The notes under the pieces are model-generated. The model saw nothing but the letters and a program-made list of their open reading frames with translations. It was not told the DNA's origin and did not search any database. Position numbers and translations under genes: made by a program. From Pseudomonas fluorescens (GTDB taxonomy: Bacteria > Pseudomonadota > Gammaproteobacteria > Pseudomonadales > Pseudomonadaceae), in assembly GCF_002022275.1 (NCBI RefSeq), contig NZ_MSDF01000053.1, positions 52,494-116,493 of the forward strand: 64,000 nucleotides of DNA, given 5' to 3'. Below are positions 8,236 to 16,927 of the stretch, piece by piece (positions within the stretch are counted from its first letter, which is position 1; the number at the start of each line of letters is the position of its first letter).

Positions 8236-9261
8236 TCAGTCCGGCAAGTTGAACGGTGTAACAATTTGCACCTGTGACGGCGCAATCGGCCCGGCTTTCC
8301 ACAGCCGGTGGTGTTGCAGGATGTGCAGAAACACGTTGCGGGCATCGATCTGCAGGTTGTGGTCGATGATCGCGGCGACTTTTTCTTCGAGCAGCAACTG
8401 ACGGTTTTCTTCATCGAGGTCGTGGCCGATAAACACCTCCAGCCCGCGTCCCTGGGCGGCGAATGCATCGACAATCGCGCGGTTGCCGCCGCCGACGCTG
8501 TACACCGCCTTGAGTTCGGGATACTGCTTCAGCGCTTGGGTAACCCGTTCGAACGTGCGCTCATACACGCCATAGCCACCGCTGATATCCAACACGCGCA
8601 GGTGTGGCGCGCGCCCACGCAGCCAGGCGCGAAAGCCCATTTCACGCTCTTCTTCGCCCCGGAACAGCTCGCTGCCGATCACCACCGCTACGTCCTGTGG
8701 CTGAGTCGGCAGCCAGCGTGACATCAGGTAAGCGGCGGTCTGCCCGGCGGTGCGGTTATCCATGCCCACGTAGCCGATGCGCTCGCTTTGCGGCAGATCG
8801 GTGACCAACGTCACCACCGGAATGCCCGCCGCAATCAGTTGTTTCACCGCCTGGTTCACCGCCGGCTCATCGGCAGCTTTGAGCACCACGCCCTGGCTGC
8901 CGGTGTCGAGGCAACGCAGCAGTTGGTCGTGCATGGCCTGGGGCTCGATTTCTTCAAACAGGTGAAAGCGCGGCGCGATGCGAAACGGCGCCAGGCTGCC
9001 CAGCTGCGCCACGATCGCCGCCTGCACCGCCGCACTGAAGCGCTTGGGCGTGTGCATGATCACGTCGACATGAAAGGTGCGCCCAACCGCCAGGCCGTTT
9101 TTTTCCTGGGACTCCAACTCCTCCAGCGCCTGCTCGATACGCCGTTGTGTCTGCGCATGCACGGCGCCGCGCTGGTGCAACACGCGGTCGACCGTGGCTT
9201 TGCTAACCCCGGCCTGAGTGGCGAGCTGTTTGATGGAGAAGTGTTTTGCGCGTTCGAGCAT
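8236..9261 (-). CDS. LacI family transcriptional regulator
   Basis: A 341-residue repressor-type protein. The N-terminal helix-turn-helix (IKQLATQAGVSKATVDRVL) is followed by a hinge and a periplasmic-binding-protein-like sensing domain (GIPVVTLVTDLP, YVGMDNRTAGQTAAY, VFIGHDLDEENR) that resembles the sugar-binding proteins of ribose and inositol transporters. It is divergent from the SDR/PhyH/binding-protein genes and upstream of the iolG-like gene on its own strand, so it probably controls both arms in response to the pathway sugar or cyclitol. The effector is unknown. Confidence 0.88.
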   Translation of the reverse strand: MLERAKHFSIKQLATQAGVSKATVDRVLHQRGAVHAQTQRRIEQALEELESQEKNGLAVGRTFHVDVIMHTPKRFSAAVQAAIVAQLGSLAPFRIAPRFHLFEEIEPQAMHDQLLRCLDTGSQGVVLKAADEPAVNQAVKQLIAAGIPVVTLVTDLPQSERIGYVGMDNRTAGQTAAYLMSRWLPTQPQDVAVVIGSELFRGEEEREMGFRAWLRGRAPHLRVLDISGGYGVYERTFERVTQALKQYPELKAVYSVGGGNRAIVDAFAAQGRGLEVFIGHDLDEENRQLLLEEKVAAIIDHNLQIDARNVFLHILQHHRLWKAGPIAPSQVQIVTPFNLPD

Positions 9262-9383
9262 GCGGTTCGCCTGAGGTGTTTTTGAGGTCTTTTTTGGGCG
9301 TTACTGAGGTTTTGCAATGCTAGTCTCCGTTTTGCCCGCCGTCGAGCGCGGCGATGAAAACAACAAAAATCCAGGAGAACTGC

Positions 9384-10229
9384 ATGCCTCTCACCGATCT
9401 CGCCACGTCATTCAGCGGCCAATATTTTGTCGTCACCGGCAGTACCCAAGGGCTGGGGGCGGCAGTGGCGCACACGCTGGCGCGGCGCGGTGCTGCCGGG
9501 CTGATCATTTGCGGGCGCCGCCGTGCCCAGGGCGAAGAGCAGGTTCGGCAACTGGCCAAGCTGGATTGCCAGGCGTTTTTTGTCGAGGCCGACCTGGAAA
9601 GCGTTGAGGACTGCCGCGCGATCATTGAGGCGGCACGCACGCACTTCGGCACCTTGCACGGGCTGGTGAACTGCGCCGGGATGTCCGATCGCGGCACTAT
9701 CCTGGATACCTCGCCGGAATTGTTCGATCGCCTGTTTGCGGTGAACGTGCGCGCGCCGTTTTTCCTGATGCAGGATGCGTTGAAGCTGATGATCAGCCAG
9801 GGCGTGGAAGGCGCGGTGGTGAATATCCAGAGCGTCACCGGGCATGGCGGGCAATCATTTTTGAGCGCCTATGCGGCGTCCAAAGGGGCATTGGCGATCC
9901 TGACCAAGAACGTCGCGTTCAGCGCCCTGCGCAACCGCATCCGCGTGAACGGCTTGAACATTGGCTGGATGGACACGCCGCACGAGGACGACATCCAGCG
10001 CCAGTACCACGGCGCCGAGGATGGCTGGCTGGAAAAGGCCGAAAGCGCGCAGCCGTTTGGCCGCCTGCTCAAGCCTGAAGAAGTGGCGCAAAGCGTCGCG
10101 TTTTTGCTGTCCCGCGAGTCGGGGATGATGACCGGCGCAGTGATCGACCTGGAGCAAGGCGTGGTCGGCTGCACCGACAGCAGCACGCCGCAACCGCATC
10201 AGGCCTTGAGCCTGCCGGGAGGTGAGTGA
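9384..10229 (+). CDS. SDR family oxidoreductase
   Basis: A 281-residue classical short-chain dehydrogenase. It has the cofactor motif TGSTQGLG near residue 20, NCAGMSD, the active-site serine in NIQSVTG, and the catalytic pair in SAYAASKGA. The C-terminal GMMTGAVIDLEQG is the usual last strand. AGGAG lies 7 bases before the ATG at 9384; the frame opens 10 codons earlier without a ribosome binding site. Its stop TGA overlaps the ATG of the next gene by one base, so the two are translationally coupled. It likely oxidises or reduces a sugar or cyclitol intermediate together with the divergent IolG-like enzyme. Confidence 0.87.
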   Translation: MPLTDLATSFSGQYFVVTGSTQGLGAAVAHTLARRGAAGLIICGRRRAQGEEQVRQLAKLDCQAFFVEADLESVEDCRAIIEAARTHFGTLHGLVNCAGMSDRGTILDTSPELFDRLFAVNVRAPFFLMQDALKLMISQGVEGAVVNIQSVTGHGGQSFLSAYAASKGALAILTKNVAFSALRNRIRVNGLNIGWMDTPHEDDIQRQYHGAEDGWLEKAESAQPFGRLLKPEEVAQSVAFLLSRESGMMTGAVIDLEQGVVGCTDSSTPQPHQALSLPGGE

Positions 10230-11362
10230 TGTCGGCTTTCGTCACCGCCGAGGCCGTGCGCCTGGCGGATTTCAGCCGGGTGTGCGCGCAAAGCGCCAGC
10301 GCCGAGGAGTATCCGCTGTGTTTTGAGGTCGTGAGCAACGTGCCGATCTATCAGGCACACACGTTGCGCCATAGCGACCGCCTCAGCGTGATGAATGAAC
10401 TGCATCGCCTGTTTCGTGATGGCCCCGGCGTGATGGTCGTGCGTGGGGCCTATGACGACCTGGCGGTGGTCGATCGTCAGAGTCAGGTGTTTGAAACGAT
10501 CTTCGCCCATGAGGCGGCGCAAGGCGTGGCGGCCGACCACTTTGCCAAGGCCGGCAGCAACGGGCGCATCTGGAATTCGTTGCAAAAGGCTGCGCTGGCA
10601 TCGCCCGCTTCGTTCGTCGAGTACTACGCCAACCCGCTGTTGGGGTTGATTGCCGAGGCGTGGCTGGGGCCGGGCTTTCAGATGACGGCGCAGGTGAACG
10701 TGGTGCACCCCGGCGGCCAGGCGCAGCAGCCTCATCGTGACTATCACCTGGGGTTTCAAACCAATGATGGGGTGGAGCGCTTTCCCCTGCCCCTGCACGT
10801 GTTGTCTCAGTACCTCACGCTGCAAGGTGCCGTGGCCCATTCGGACATGCCACTGGAAACCGGGCCGACCCAACTGCTGCCGTTTTCCCAGCAATACGCG
10901 CTGGGCTACCTGGCCTGGCGGCGCCCGGAGTTCATCGACTACTTCCAGCAGCACGCCGTGCAGTTGCCGCTGACCAAGGGAGATTTGCTGTTCTTCAACC
11001 CGGCGCTGTTTCATGCCGCCGGCACCAACCGCACGCCAGACACACAGCGCATGGCCAACCTGCTGCAAATCTCCTCAGCGTTTGGCAAACCCATGGAAGC
11101 CCTCGACCGCGACCGCATGATGCTCGCCGTGTACCCGGTACTGCTGGCCAACACGGCGCTGAATGCCGAAGCCATCGACGCGGTCATCGCCTGCACCGCC
11201 GACGGTTACTCATTCCCCACCAACCTCGACACCGACCCACCCTTGCAAGGCCTCGCCCCGCAAACCGGACAACAGCTGATGCAGCAGGCCCTCACAGAAC
11301 GCTGGCCTTTCCCGGACTTTGCCGCTGCCGTCACGCAGATGCGGGCCAAGCGCCAGGCGTGA
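10229..11362 (+). CDS. Phytanoyl-CoA dioxygenase (PhyH) family protein
   Basis: A 377-residue Fe(II)/2-oxoglutarate-dependent oxygenase-like protein. The metal facial triad is visible as HRDYH (first His and Asp, about residues 170-172) and the distal His in FHAAGTNRT (about residue 259), whose arginine would bind 2-oxoglutarate. It overlaps the SDR stop by one base (TGATG) with GGGAGGTGA upstream. PhyH-type enzymes hydroxylate or O-demethylate small molecules. Placed in a cyclitol/sugar operon, it might open a methylated or otherwise capped substrate, which is inference. Length is somewhat above the common 280-300 residues of small bacterial PhyH proteins. Confidence 0.8.
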   Translation: MSAFVTAEAVRLADFSRVCAQSASAEEYPLCFEVVSNVPIYQAHTLRHSDRLSVMNELHRLFRDGPGVMVVRGAYDDLAVVDRQSQVFETIFAHEAAQGVAADHFAKAGSNGRIWNSLQKAALASPASFVEYYANPLLGLIAEAWLGPGFQMTAQVNVVHPGGQAQQPHRDYHLGFQTNDGVERFPLPLHVLSQYLTLQGAVAHSDMPLETGPTQLLPFSQQYALGYLAWRRPEFIDYFQQHAVQLPLTKGDLLFFNPALFHAAGTNRTPDTQRMANLLQISSAFGKPMEALDRDRMMLAVYPVLLANTALNAEAIDAVIACTADGYSFPTNLDTDPPLQGLAPQTGQQLMQQALTERWPFPDFAAAVTQMRAKRQA

Positions 11363-11397
11363 TGCTTTCACAACAACAAAAATAACGGAGCAACAGC

Positions 11398-12321
11398 ATG
11401 AAAAAGCACCTCCTTGCAGCACTCTTTACGTTGGCTGTCACCCCATGGGCCATGGCCGATATTCGTATTGGCGTGAGCATCGCCCAGGTCGATGACGTGT
11501 TCCTTGCGCAGATGCGTGACTACATGGCCACCCACGCCAAGGAACTGCCCGGCGTGACCCTGCAATTCGAAGACGCCCAGGGCGATGTGGTGCGCCAACT
11601 CAACCAGGTGCAGAACTTCACCGCCCAGGGTATGGACGCGATCATCGTCAATGCAGTGGACACCGCGGCCACACAGAAAATGACGGTCAATGCCCAGCAG
11701 GCAAAAATCCCGCTGGTGTACGTCAACCGCCGTCCCGAGTTCAAGGAAGTCCCGCCGGGGGTGGGCTATGTCGGCTCGGATGAGATCAAGGCAGGTGAAA
11801 TCCAGATGCGCTACCTTGCCGAGAAAATGGGCGGCAAGGGCAACCTAGCGATCATGCTCGGGCTGCTCTCCAATAACGCCACCCACAACCGTACGCTGGG
11901 CGTGAAGACCGTGCTCAAGGACTACCCGGATATCAAAATCGTCGAAGAGCAAACAGCCGAATGGCAGCGCGGCAAGGCGATTGACCTGATGAACAACTGG
12001 ATTGTGTCCGGCAAAAAAATCGACGCCGTGGCCGCGAACGCCGATGAAATGGCCATCGGCGCGGCCATGGCGATCAGCCAGGCGGGGATGCAACCGGGCA
12101 AAGACATTCTGGTGGCCGGCAGCGACGGTGGCCCTGCCGGGCTGGATGCGGTGAAAAAGGGGCAATTGCTGGTGACGGTGTATCAGGACAACAAAGGGCA
12201 AGCCGTGGGCTCGATTGATTTGGCGGTGAAGATGGTGAAGAAGGAGCCGTACACGGCTGAGTTGACGATTCCTTATCAGCAGATTACCAAGGAAAACTAC
12301 CAAGCCTTCCTCAACCCCTAA
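11398..12321 (+). CDS. Periplasmic sugar-binding protein of an ABC importer (RbsB/IbpA type)
   Basis: A 307-residue protein with a signal peptide cleaved after PWAMA, then a type I periplasmic-binding fold: IRIGVSIAQVDDVFLAQM, QGMDAIIVNAVDTAA, IPLVYVNRRPEF, YVGSDEIKAGEIQMRYLA, and NADEMAIGAAMAISQAG near the hinge. It resembles ribose- and inositol-binding proteins. AACGGAGCAACAGC precedes the ATG, and it lies 35 bases after the PhyH gene in the same operon. No ATPase or permease gene follows; a REP pair comes next. It must borrow a transporter encoded elsewhere or act as a chemoreceptor ligand binder. Confidence 0.88.
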   Translation: MKKHLLAALFTLAVTPWAMADIRIGVSIAQVDDVFLAQMRDYMATHAKELPGVTLQFEDAQGDVVRQLNQVQNFTAQGMDAIIVNAVDTAATQKMTVNAQQAKIPLVYVNRRPEFKEVPPGVGYVGSDEIKAGEIQMRYLAEKMGGKGNLAIMLGLLSNNATHNRTLGVKTVLKDYPDIKIVEEQTAEWQRGKAIDLMNNWIVSGKKIDAVAANADEMAIGAAMAISQAGMQPGKDILVAGSDGGPAGLDAVKKGQLLVTVYQDNKGQAVGSIDLAVKMVKKEPYTAELTIPYQQITKENYQAFLNP

Positions 12322-12338
12322 ACACGCCCCCTACTTCC

Positions 12339-12440
12339 TGTGGGAGCTGGCTTGTCGGATTGCCGCACCGCTGCGATGGCATCAACCGGATATGCCTGAT
12401 ACACCGGGGTGCCTGAATCGCTGGCAAGCCAGCTCCCACA
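12339..12440. repeat. REP pair
   Basis: TGTGGGAGCTGGCTTG (12339-12354) and its exact complement at 12425-12440 enclose a diverged centre. It lies between the ends of the binding-protein gene and the convergent MAPEG gene. Confidence 0.8.
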
Positions 12441-12461
12441 TTGGACTTGCGGCGTTGCTGG

Positions 12462-12884
12462 TTAAACCACACTTGAAACAAGCATCCCACCGAGCCCGAA
12501 AAGACACGCCACACCGGCACCGTAAGCCATCGTTCGCCAAGGCTGCGACTGCGCAAGATACGTCACCGTGTGCACCACCCGAGCCACGGTAAACCCGCCG
12601 AACAACAGCGTTGTTGCGATATCGGGAGTCCCCAGCACCACACACAACCCACCCACTACAAAAAACAACGGTATGTTTTCCAGGTCATTGGCCCAAGCCT
12701 TCGCCGCTCGGTTCACAGGGGCCAAATCCACTGAAAGCGCAGCACGTTTGAAAAAGGCCGCATCTTCCTGATTAGTGAATGCCAGCGTCCGAATACGGAA
12801 AAATCCCTGATAGCACGAGATCGCAAACATCTTCAAACAGAGCACCAACACGCACAGGACATAAACACGCAAGAGGTCATTCAT
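12462..12884 (-). CDS. MAPEG family membrane protein
   Basis: A 140-residue protein with four predicted transmembrane helices. Features typical of MAPEG (membrane-associated eicosanoid/glutathione metabolism) proteins are RAAKAWANDLENIPLFF, an Asn/Glu pair that in the family contacts glutathione, and ARVVHTVTYLAQSQPWR. The ATG at 12884 overlaps the end of the upstream DUF2834-like gene (ATGAATGA), so translation is coupled; a start four codons earlier is also possible. Function in bacteria is mostly unknown, possibly glutathione-dependent detoxification. The divergent MmyB-type regulator may control this pair. Confidence 0.82.
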   Translation of the reverse strand: MNDLLRVYVLCVLVLCLKMFAISCYQGFFRIRTLAFTNQEDAAFFKRAALSVDLAPVNRAAKAWANDLENIPLFFVVGGLCVVLGTPDIATTLLFGGFTVARVVHTVTYLAQSQPWRTMAYGAGVACLFGLGGMLVSSVV

Positions 12885-13182
12885 CGCGCCACCCATTCAC
12901 TACGATATAAAGCAACGGTCCAACCGAAACAAACACCGCCGTCAGCACAAAGTAGGGCAACACCCACGCAACAGACCGCCCCCTCGCTTGCGCGTCCCGA
13001 TACATCCATACGCAGGCCAGCGCGGCCATCACGTACAGGTCAATCACCACCTGCGCCGTGTCCGGCCGTGACAATAATTCCCGTCCAAACGCCAGCAGCG
13101 ACTGCTCGGCCGTCAGCATCGTCACGAGCGTGTACAACGAAAACCCGACCAAAGCGGCCAAGGCAATAGAGGGTCTTTGCAT
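12877..13182 (-). CDS. DUF2834-like small membrane protein
   Basis: A 101-residue protein with three hydrophobic helices (ALAALVGFSLYTLVTML, VVIDLYVMAALACVWMYRDA, VLPYFVLTAVFVSVGPLLYIV). The acidic-aromatic VIDLYV...WMYRDAQARG pattern fits the DUF2834 family. AAGGAAGAG lies before the ATG at 13182. It is the first gene of a two-gene unit with the MAPEG gene and starts 83 bases from the divergent regulator. No biochemical role is known for the family. Confidence 0.68.
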   Translation of the reverse strand: MQRPSIALAALVGFSLYTLVTMLTAEQSLLAFGRELLSRPDTAQVVIDLYVMAALACVWMYRDAQARGRSVAWVLPYFVLTAVFVSVGPLLYIVVNGWRDE

Positions 13183-13239
13183 GGTCTCTTCCTTGAAGTG
13201 AACGAGCCCCACATTAGTGATAGGGTTCAGCCCCTCGCA

Positions 13240-13256
13240 ATGACCTCGGAGGTCAT
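13240..13256. promoter_or_regulatory. Palindromic operator candidate for the MmyB-type regulator
   Basis: ATGACCT-CGG-AGGTCAT is a perfect 7-bp inverted repeat with a 3-base centre. It ends 9 bases before the regulator's ATG and lies 58 bases upstream of the divergent DUF2834-MAPEG unit. It also contains the regulator's only purine-rich ribosome binding site (GGAGG), so binding or RNA folding could repress it directly. Confidence 0.55.
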
Positions 13257-13265
13257 GAACACGCC

Positions 13266-14054
13266 ATGGACACCCCCACTACCGCCGGCGAACACCTGCG
13301 CCAGCTGCGCCGGCATGCCAAGCTCAGCCAATTGGACCTGGCGCTGATTACAGGCATCTCCCAGCGCCACCTCAGTTGCATCGAAACCGGCCGCGCCAAC
13401 CCAGGCCAGGGCACCTTGCACAATTTGCTGACGGCACTGGAAACACCTCTGGAGCTGCGCAATAGCGTGTTCCTCGCGGCAGGCTACGCGCCGCGCTATG
13501 CCACCACCCCGCTCGTCGCACCCGCTATGACGGCGATACGTGAAGCCGTCAGCCATGTCCTGCACGCCAACAACCCCGCCCCAGCGATCCTGCTGGGCAG
13601 CCAGTGGCAAGTGCTGGCCGCCAATACCAGCACCGCCGTGTTATTTGAACTGGTCGGGATCAAGCCGGGTGCGACGGACGGGCTTAACCTGCTGACCACT
13701 CTTCTGCAAAAAGGCGGCCTGGGCGACCACCTGATAAACGCCGAAGAAATCCGCACCTTGGCCTGGCAACGAGCCAGCCGCGAGGCGCTGACCAATCCGC
13801 AATTGGCAACATTGCTGGCGAGTTTGCCGGTGCCAGCCAACAACGAATTGCCAGAAGAAATGCCGCCGCTGGTACTCACACGTCTCGACTCCACTCGGGG
13901 CGAACTGAACTTTCTGTCGACCTTCACCACCTTCGGCATGCCCCAGGACATCACCCTCGCGTCCCTGCGGATCGAACACCTGATTCCCGCTGACGAGGCT
14001 ACGTGGCAAATCATGCGCGCCGCTTATGCGGACTATGCCGCGCTGGTTTTGTGA
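13266..14054 (+). CDS. XRE family regulator with MmyB-like ligand domain
   Basis: A 262-residue regulator. The N-terminal helix-turn-helix (LRQLRRHAKLSQLDLALITG, then QRHLSCIETGRANPG) is followed by a MmyB-like domain. That domain is a PAS-like fold seen in actinobacterial and proteobacterial regulators that bind fatty-acid-like or other small ligands; the core here is PAILLGSQWQVLAANTSTAVLF, and the end is LRIEHLIPADEATWQIMRA. Such regulators usually sit divergent from a short detoxification operon, here DUF2834-MAPEG. The amidase gene follows by 58 bases on the same strand and could be read through. Confidence 0.85.
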   Translation: MDTPTTAGEHLRQLRRHAKLSQLDLALITGISQRHLSCIETGRANPGQGTLHNLLTALETPLELRNSVFLAAGYAPRYATTPLVAPAMTAIREAVSHVLHANNPAPAILLGSQWQVLAANTSTAVLFELVGIKPGATDGLNLLTTLLQKGGLGDHLINAEEIRTLAWQRASREALTNPQLATLLASLPVPANNELPEEMPPLVLTRLDSTRGELNFLSTFTTFGMPQDITLASLRIEHLIPADEATWQIMRAAYADYAALVL

Positions 14055-14112
14055 AATATCTGTACGTAGACTGCCGCCATACCTCCCACTTGAAGGCGGC
14101 GAAAAAAACGTG

Positions 14113-15819
14113 ATGCAAGTTACCGAAGTCTCCATTGCCCAATTGCGCGCTGCGCTGGAAAGCGGCCAGACCACGGCCGTTGAACTGGTCCAGGCGTACC
14201 TCGCGCGGATTGATGCCTACGATGGCCCGCAGACCGCCACCGCGCTGAACGCCGTGGTCGTACGCAACCCCCAAGCCTTGAAAGAAGCTGAGGCGTCCGA
14301 TGCGCGCCGGGCCAAAGGCCAAACCCTGGGGCCACTGGATGGCATTCCCTACACCGCTAAAGACAGTTACTTGGTGAAGGGGCTAACCGCCGCCTCCGGC
14401 AGCCCGGCCTTCGCCAAACTCACAGCCCATCGCGACGCCTTCACCATCGAACGCCTGCGCGCCGGCGGCGCCATCTGCCTGGGCAAGACCAACATGCCGC
14501 CGATGGCCAACGGAGGCATGCAGCGCGGTGTGTATGGCCGTGCAGAAAGCCCTTACAACGCCGATTACCTGACCGCGCCCTTTGCGTCCGGCTCCTCCAA
14601 CGGCGCCGGTACCGCAACGGCGGCGAGCTTCGCGGCGTTCGGCCTGGCGGAAGAAACCTGGTCAAGCGGGCGCGGCCCGGCGTCCAACAATGGTTTGTGT
14701 GCCTACACGCCCTCGCGTGGGGTGATTTCGGTGCGCGGCAACTGGCCGCTGACGCCGACCATGGATGTGGTGGTGCCTTACGCGCGCACCATGGCCGATT
14801 TGCTGGAAGTGCTCGACGTGGTGGTCGCCGAAGACCCCGACACACGTGGCGACCTGTGGCGCCTGCAACCCTGGGTGCCGATCCCGAGCGTGGTCTCGGT
14901 GCGCCCGGCGTCTTACGCGGAACTCGCCGTGAGCAGTGAAGCCCTCGCTGGCAAGCGCTTTGGCGTGCCACGCATGTACATCAATGCTGACCCGGCTGCG
15001 GGTACCAGTGAAAAGCCCGGCATTGGTGGCCCGACCGGGCAAAAAATCAATACGCGCGCCACGGTGATCGACCTGTGGCAAGCCGCACGTACAGCCCTGG
15101 AAGCGGCCGGTGCCGAAGTCATCGAGGTGGATTTCCCGCTGGTGTCCAACTGTGAGGGCGACCGCCCCGGCGCGCCGACCGTGTTCACCCGTGGCCTGGT
15201 GTCCAAGGAGTTCCTGCACGACGAGTTGTGGGAGCTGTCGGCCTGGGCGTTTGATGATTTCCTGCGCGCCAACGGCGACCCGACCCTGAACCGCCTGGCG
15301 GATGTGGACGGGCCAAAGATCTTCCCTCACGACCCGGGCACCCTGCCCAACCGTGAAGACGACCTGGCCGCCGGCATGGACGAATACGTGCGCATGGCCG
15401 AGCGCGGCATCACCCCATGGAACGAGATCAGCACCGTGCCCGACGGCCTGCGCGGCCTGGAGCAAACCCGGCGGCAGGACCTGGAAGACTGGATGGATTC
15501 ACTGGGGCTGGATGCGGTGCTGTTTCCGACCGTGGCCGACGTGGGCCCGGCGGATGCCGACGTCAACGAAGCGTCCGCTGATATCGCGTGGAGCAACGGC
15601 ATCTGGGTCGCCAACGGCAACCTCGCCATTCGCCATCTGGGCGTGCCCACCGTCACCGTGCCGATGGGCGTGATGGCGGATATCGGCATGCCAGTGGGGC
15701 TGACGTTTGCCGGGCGCGCTTATGATGATTCGGCGTTGTTGCGGTTTGCGGCGGCGTTTGAAGCGACGGGCAGCAAGCGCCAGATTCCACCACGCACACC
15801 GCCGTTGTCAGCCGTCTAA
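14113..15819 (+). CDS. Amidase (amidase signature family)
   Basis: A 568-residue amidase-signature hydrolase, long for the family. The catalytic lysine is in LDGIPYTAKDSY, the cis-serine in SGSSNGAGTATAASF, and the nucleophile serine falls in TWSSGRGPAS. In typical members that last segment reads TGGSxRxPA, so the two glycines of the oxyanion loop are W-S here. The ATG at 14113 has AAGGCGG upstream; the frame is open 29 codons earlier, overlapping the regulator gene. Substrate unknown. Resemblance to allophanate- or urea-type amidases is only general. Confidence 0.85.
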   Translation: MQVTEVSIAQLRAALESGQTTAVELVQAYLARIDAYDGPQTATALNAVVVRNPQALKEAEASDARRAKGQTLGPLDGIPYTAKDSYLVKGLTAASGSPAFAKLTAHRDAFTIERLRAGGAICLGKTNMPPMANGGMQRGVYGRAESPYNADYLTAPFASGSSNGAGTATAASFAAFGLAEETWSSGRGPASNNGLCAYTPSRGVISVRGNWPLTPTMDVVVPYARTMADLLEVLDVVVAEDPDTRGDLWRLQPWVPIPSVVSVRPASYAELAVSSEALAGKRFGVPRMYINADPAAGTSEKPGIGGPTGQKINTRATVIDLWQAARTALEAAGAEVIEVDFPLVSNCEGDRPGAPTVFTRGLVSKEFLHDELWELSAWAFDDFLRANGDPTLNRLADVDGPKIFPHDPGTLPNREDDLAAGMDEYVRMAERGITPWNEISTVPDGLRGLEQTRRQDLEDWMDSLGLDAVLFPTVADVGPADADVNEASADIAWSNGIWVANGNLAIRHLGVPTVTVPMGVMADIGMPVGLTFAGRAYDDSALLRFAAAFEATGSKRQIPPRTPPLSAV

Positions 15820-15833
15820 ACACGGTGTAGAAA

Positions 15834-16175
15834 ATGTGGTAACTGGCTTACCTGCGATAGCGGTGGATCAGTGAAATTGATGCTGGCTGACCCTGCGCCA
15901 TCGCAGGCAAGCCAGCTCCCACATGGGGTTGTATTTCAAGTCAGGGCAGCAGACTAAACGCGTTCTAAATGTGGGAGCGGGCTTGCTCGCGAATGGGGTG
16001 GATCAGTCGCCATATTTGTCACTGACAGTCTGCATTCGCGAGCAAGCCCGCTCCCACATTTGATCGCGTTTCAAGTCGGGGGCAGCAAGCATCCAGATGC
16101 CCCAACACACACCACCGTCGCGGAAGACTAAACCCGGTTCAAAAATGTGGGAGCTGGCTTACCTGCTCCCACATT
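15834..16175. repeat. Cluster of three REP-type inverted repeats
   Basis: This gene-free gap holds three elements. One is a degenerate pair at 15834-15924. The second is a perfect 29-bp inverted pair, 15967-15995 with 16033-16061, beginning AAATGTGGGAGCGGGCTTG. The third is a short one, AATGTGGGAGC (16144-16154) with GCTCCCACATT (16165-16175). They lie between the 3' ends of the amidase and the convergent CPBP gene. I see no gene in the remaining bases. Confidence 0.82.
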
Positions 16176-16185
16176 GGCCTGCATT

Positions 16186-16920
16186 TCAGGTCAGAGGCAC
16201 AGCAATCAGCAGGATGGCGGTGCCATGAGCGATGATTGCCGGCAACACGCCGTAGCGCATGCGCACCAGTGCACACGCCAACCCTTCAACCAGGGTAAAC
16301 AGCAACACCGGCCAGCCCAATTGGGTCACGCTCAACGCCAGGAAAGCATGGCACGCCGCAAACGCCACGCCGCTGATCAACGCCGCCCGCAAGGGGGTGA
16401 CGTGCTGCTCCAGGTAACCCTGCAAAAACCCGCGAAACAACACCTCTTCCAGCGCATTGGCGCCATAGGCCAGCACCACCATACCCGGCAGCCAGACCCA
16501 GTAACCATGAATCGCCGCCCCTTCGATGCCCTGGTAAAGCCGCAATGGCACACCGATCAAACATCCCACTGCCAGCCCCACGAGCAGGCCGACGGACGGG
16601 TTGCCAACGGTCCAGCGGATCAGCCGCCACAGCTCCGGCGCAAGCCGTGACAGCAGCATGATCAGCACCACCGAAAGCCCGCCCAACACCGCCAACACAA
16701 AGGCATTGGCGCTGAACGCGATCTGCACCTCGCGGCTGATCGCCCACATACCCAGCGGCGTCATCACGTCGCGCATCAACACAAAGGCCGCCAGCAGAAT
16801 CACGATGCGCAGCCCCGTCAGCGACCTGGGCGTGAGTGCAAACCACAGGCCAAACAGCACCAGCCCCGGCGCCAACTGGACACCGTAGTCGGTCAATTCC
16901 GCCATGCCTTGAGTGATCAT
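16186..16920 (-). CDS. CPBP family intramembrane glutamic endopeptidase
   Basis: A 244-residue integral membrane protein with about seven to eight helices. The CPBP/Abi motifs are all present: EEVLFRGFLQGYLE (motif 1, catalytic glutamates and arginine), FAACHAFLAL (motif 2 histidine) and IIAHGTAILL (motif 3). Relatives process prenylated or other proteins, or protect against bacteriocins. It starts 7 bases after the RidA stop, so it is the last gene of a DUF6434-RidA-CPBP unit. A start at 16905 (MAELTD) is equally possible; ribosome binding sites are weak at both. Confidence 0.85.
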   Translation of the reverse strand: MITQGMAELTDYGVQLAPGLVLFGLWFALTPRSLTGLRIVILLAAFVLMRDVMTPLGMWAISREVQIAFSANAFVLAVLGGLSVVLIMLLSRLAPELWRLIRWTVGNPSVGLLVGLAVGCLIGVPLRLYQGIEGAAIHGYWVWLPGMVVLAYGANALEEVLFRGFLQGYLEQHVTPLRAALISGVAFAACHAFLALSVTQLGWPVLLFTLVEGLACALVRMRYGVLPAIIAHGTAILLIAVPLT

Positions 16921-16927
16921 GGACCAC

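Noticed and set aside
15834..16175. REP cluster considered as a small RNA or CRISPR
   Set aside because: The arms match the common Pseudomonas REP consensus, occur in inverted pairs and recur throughout the window at gene ends.
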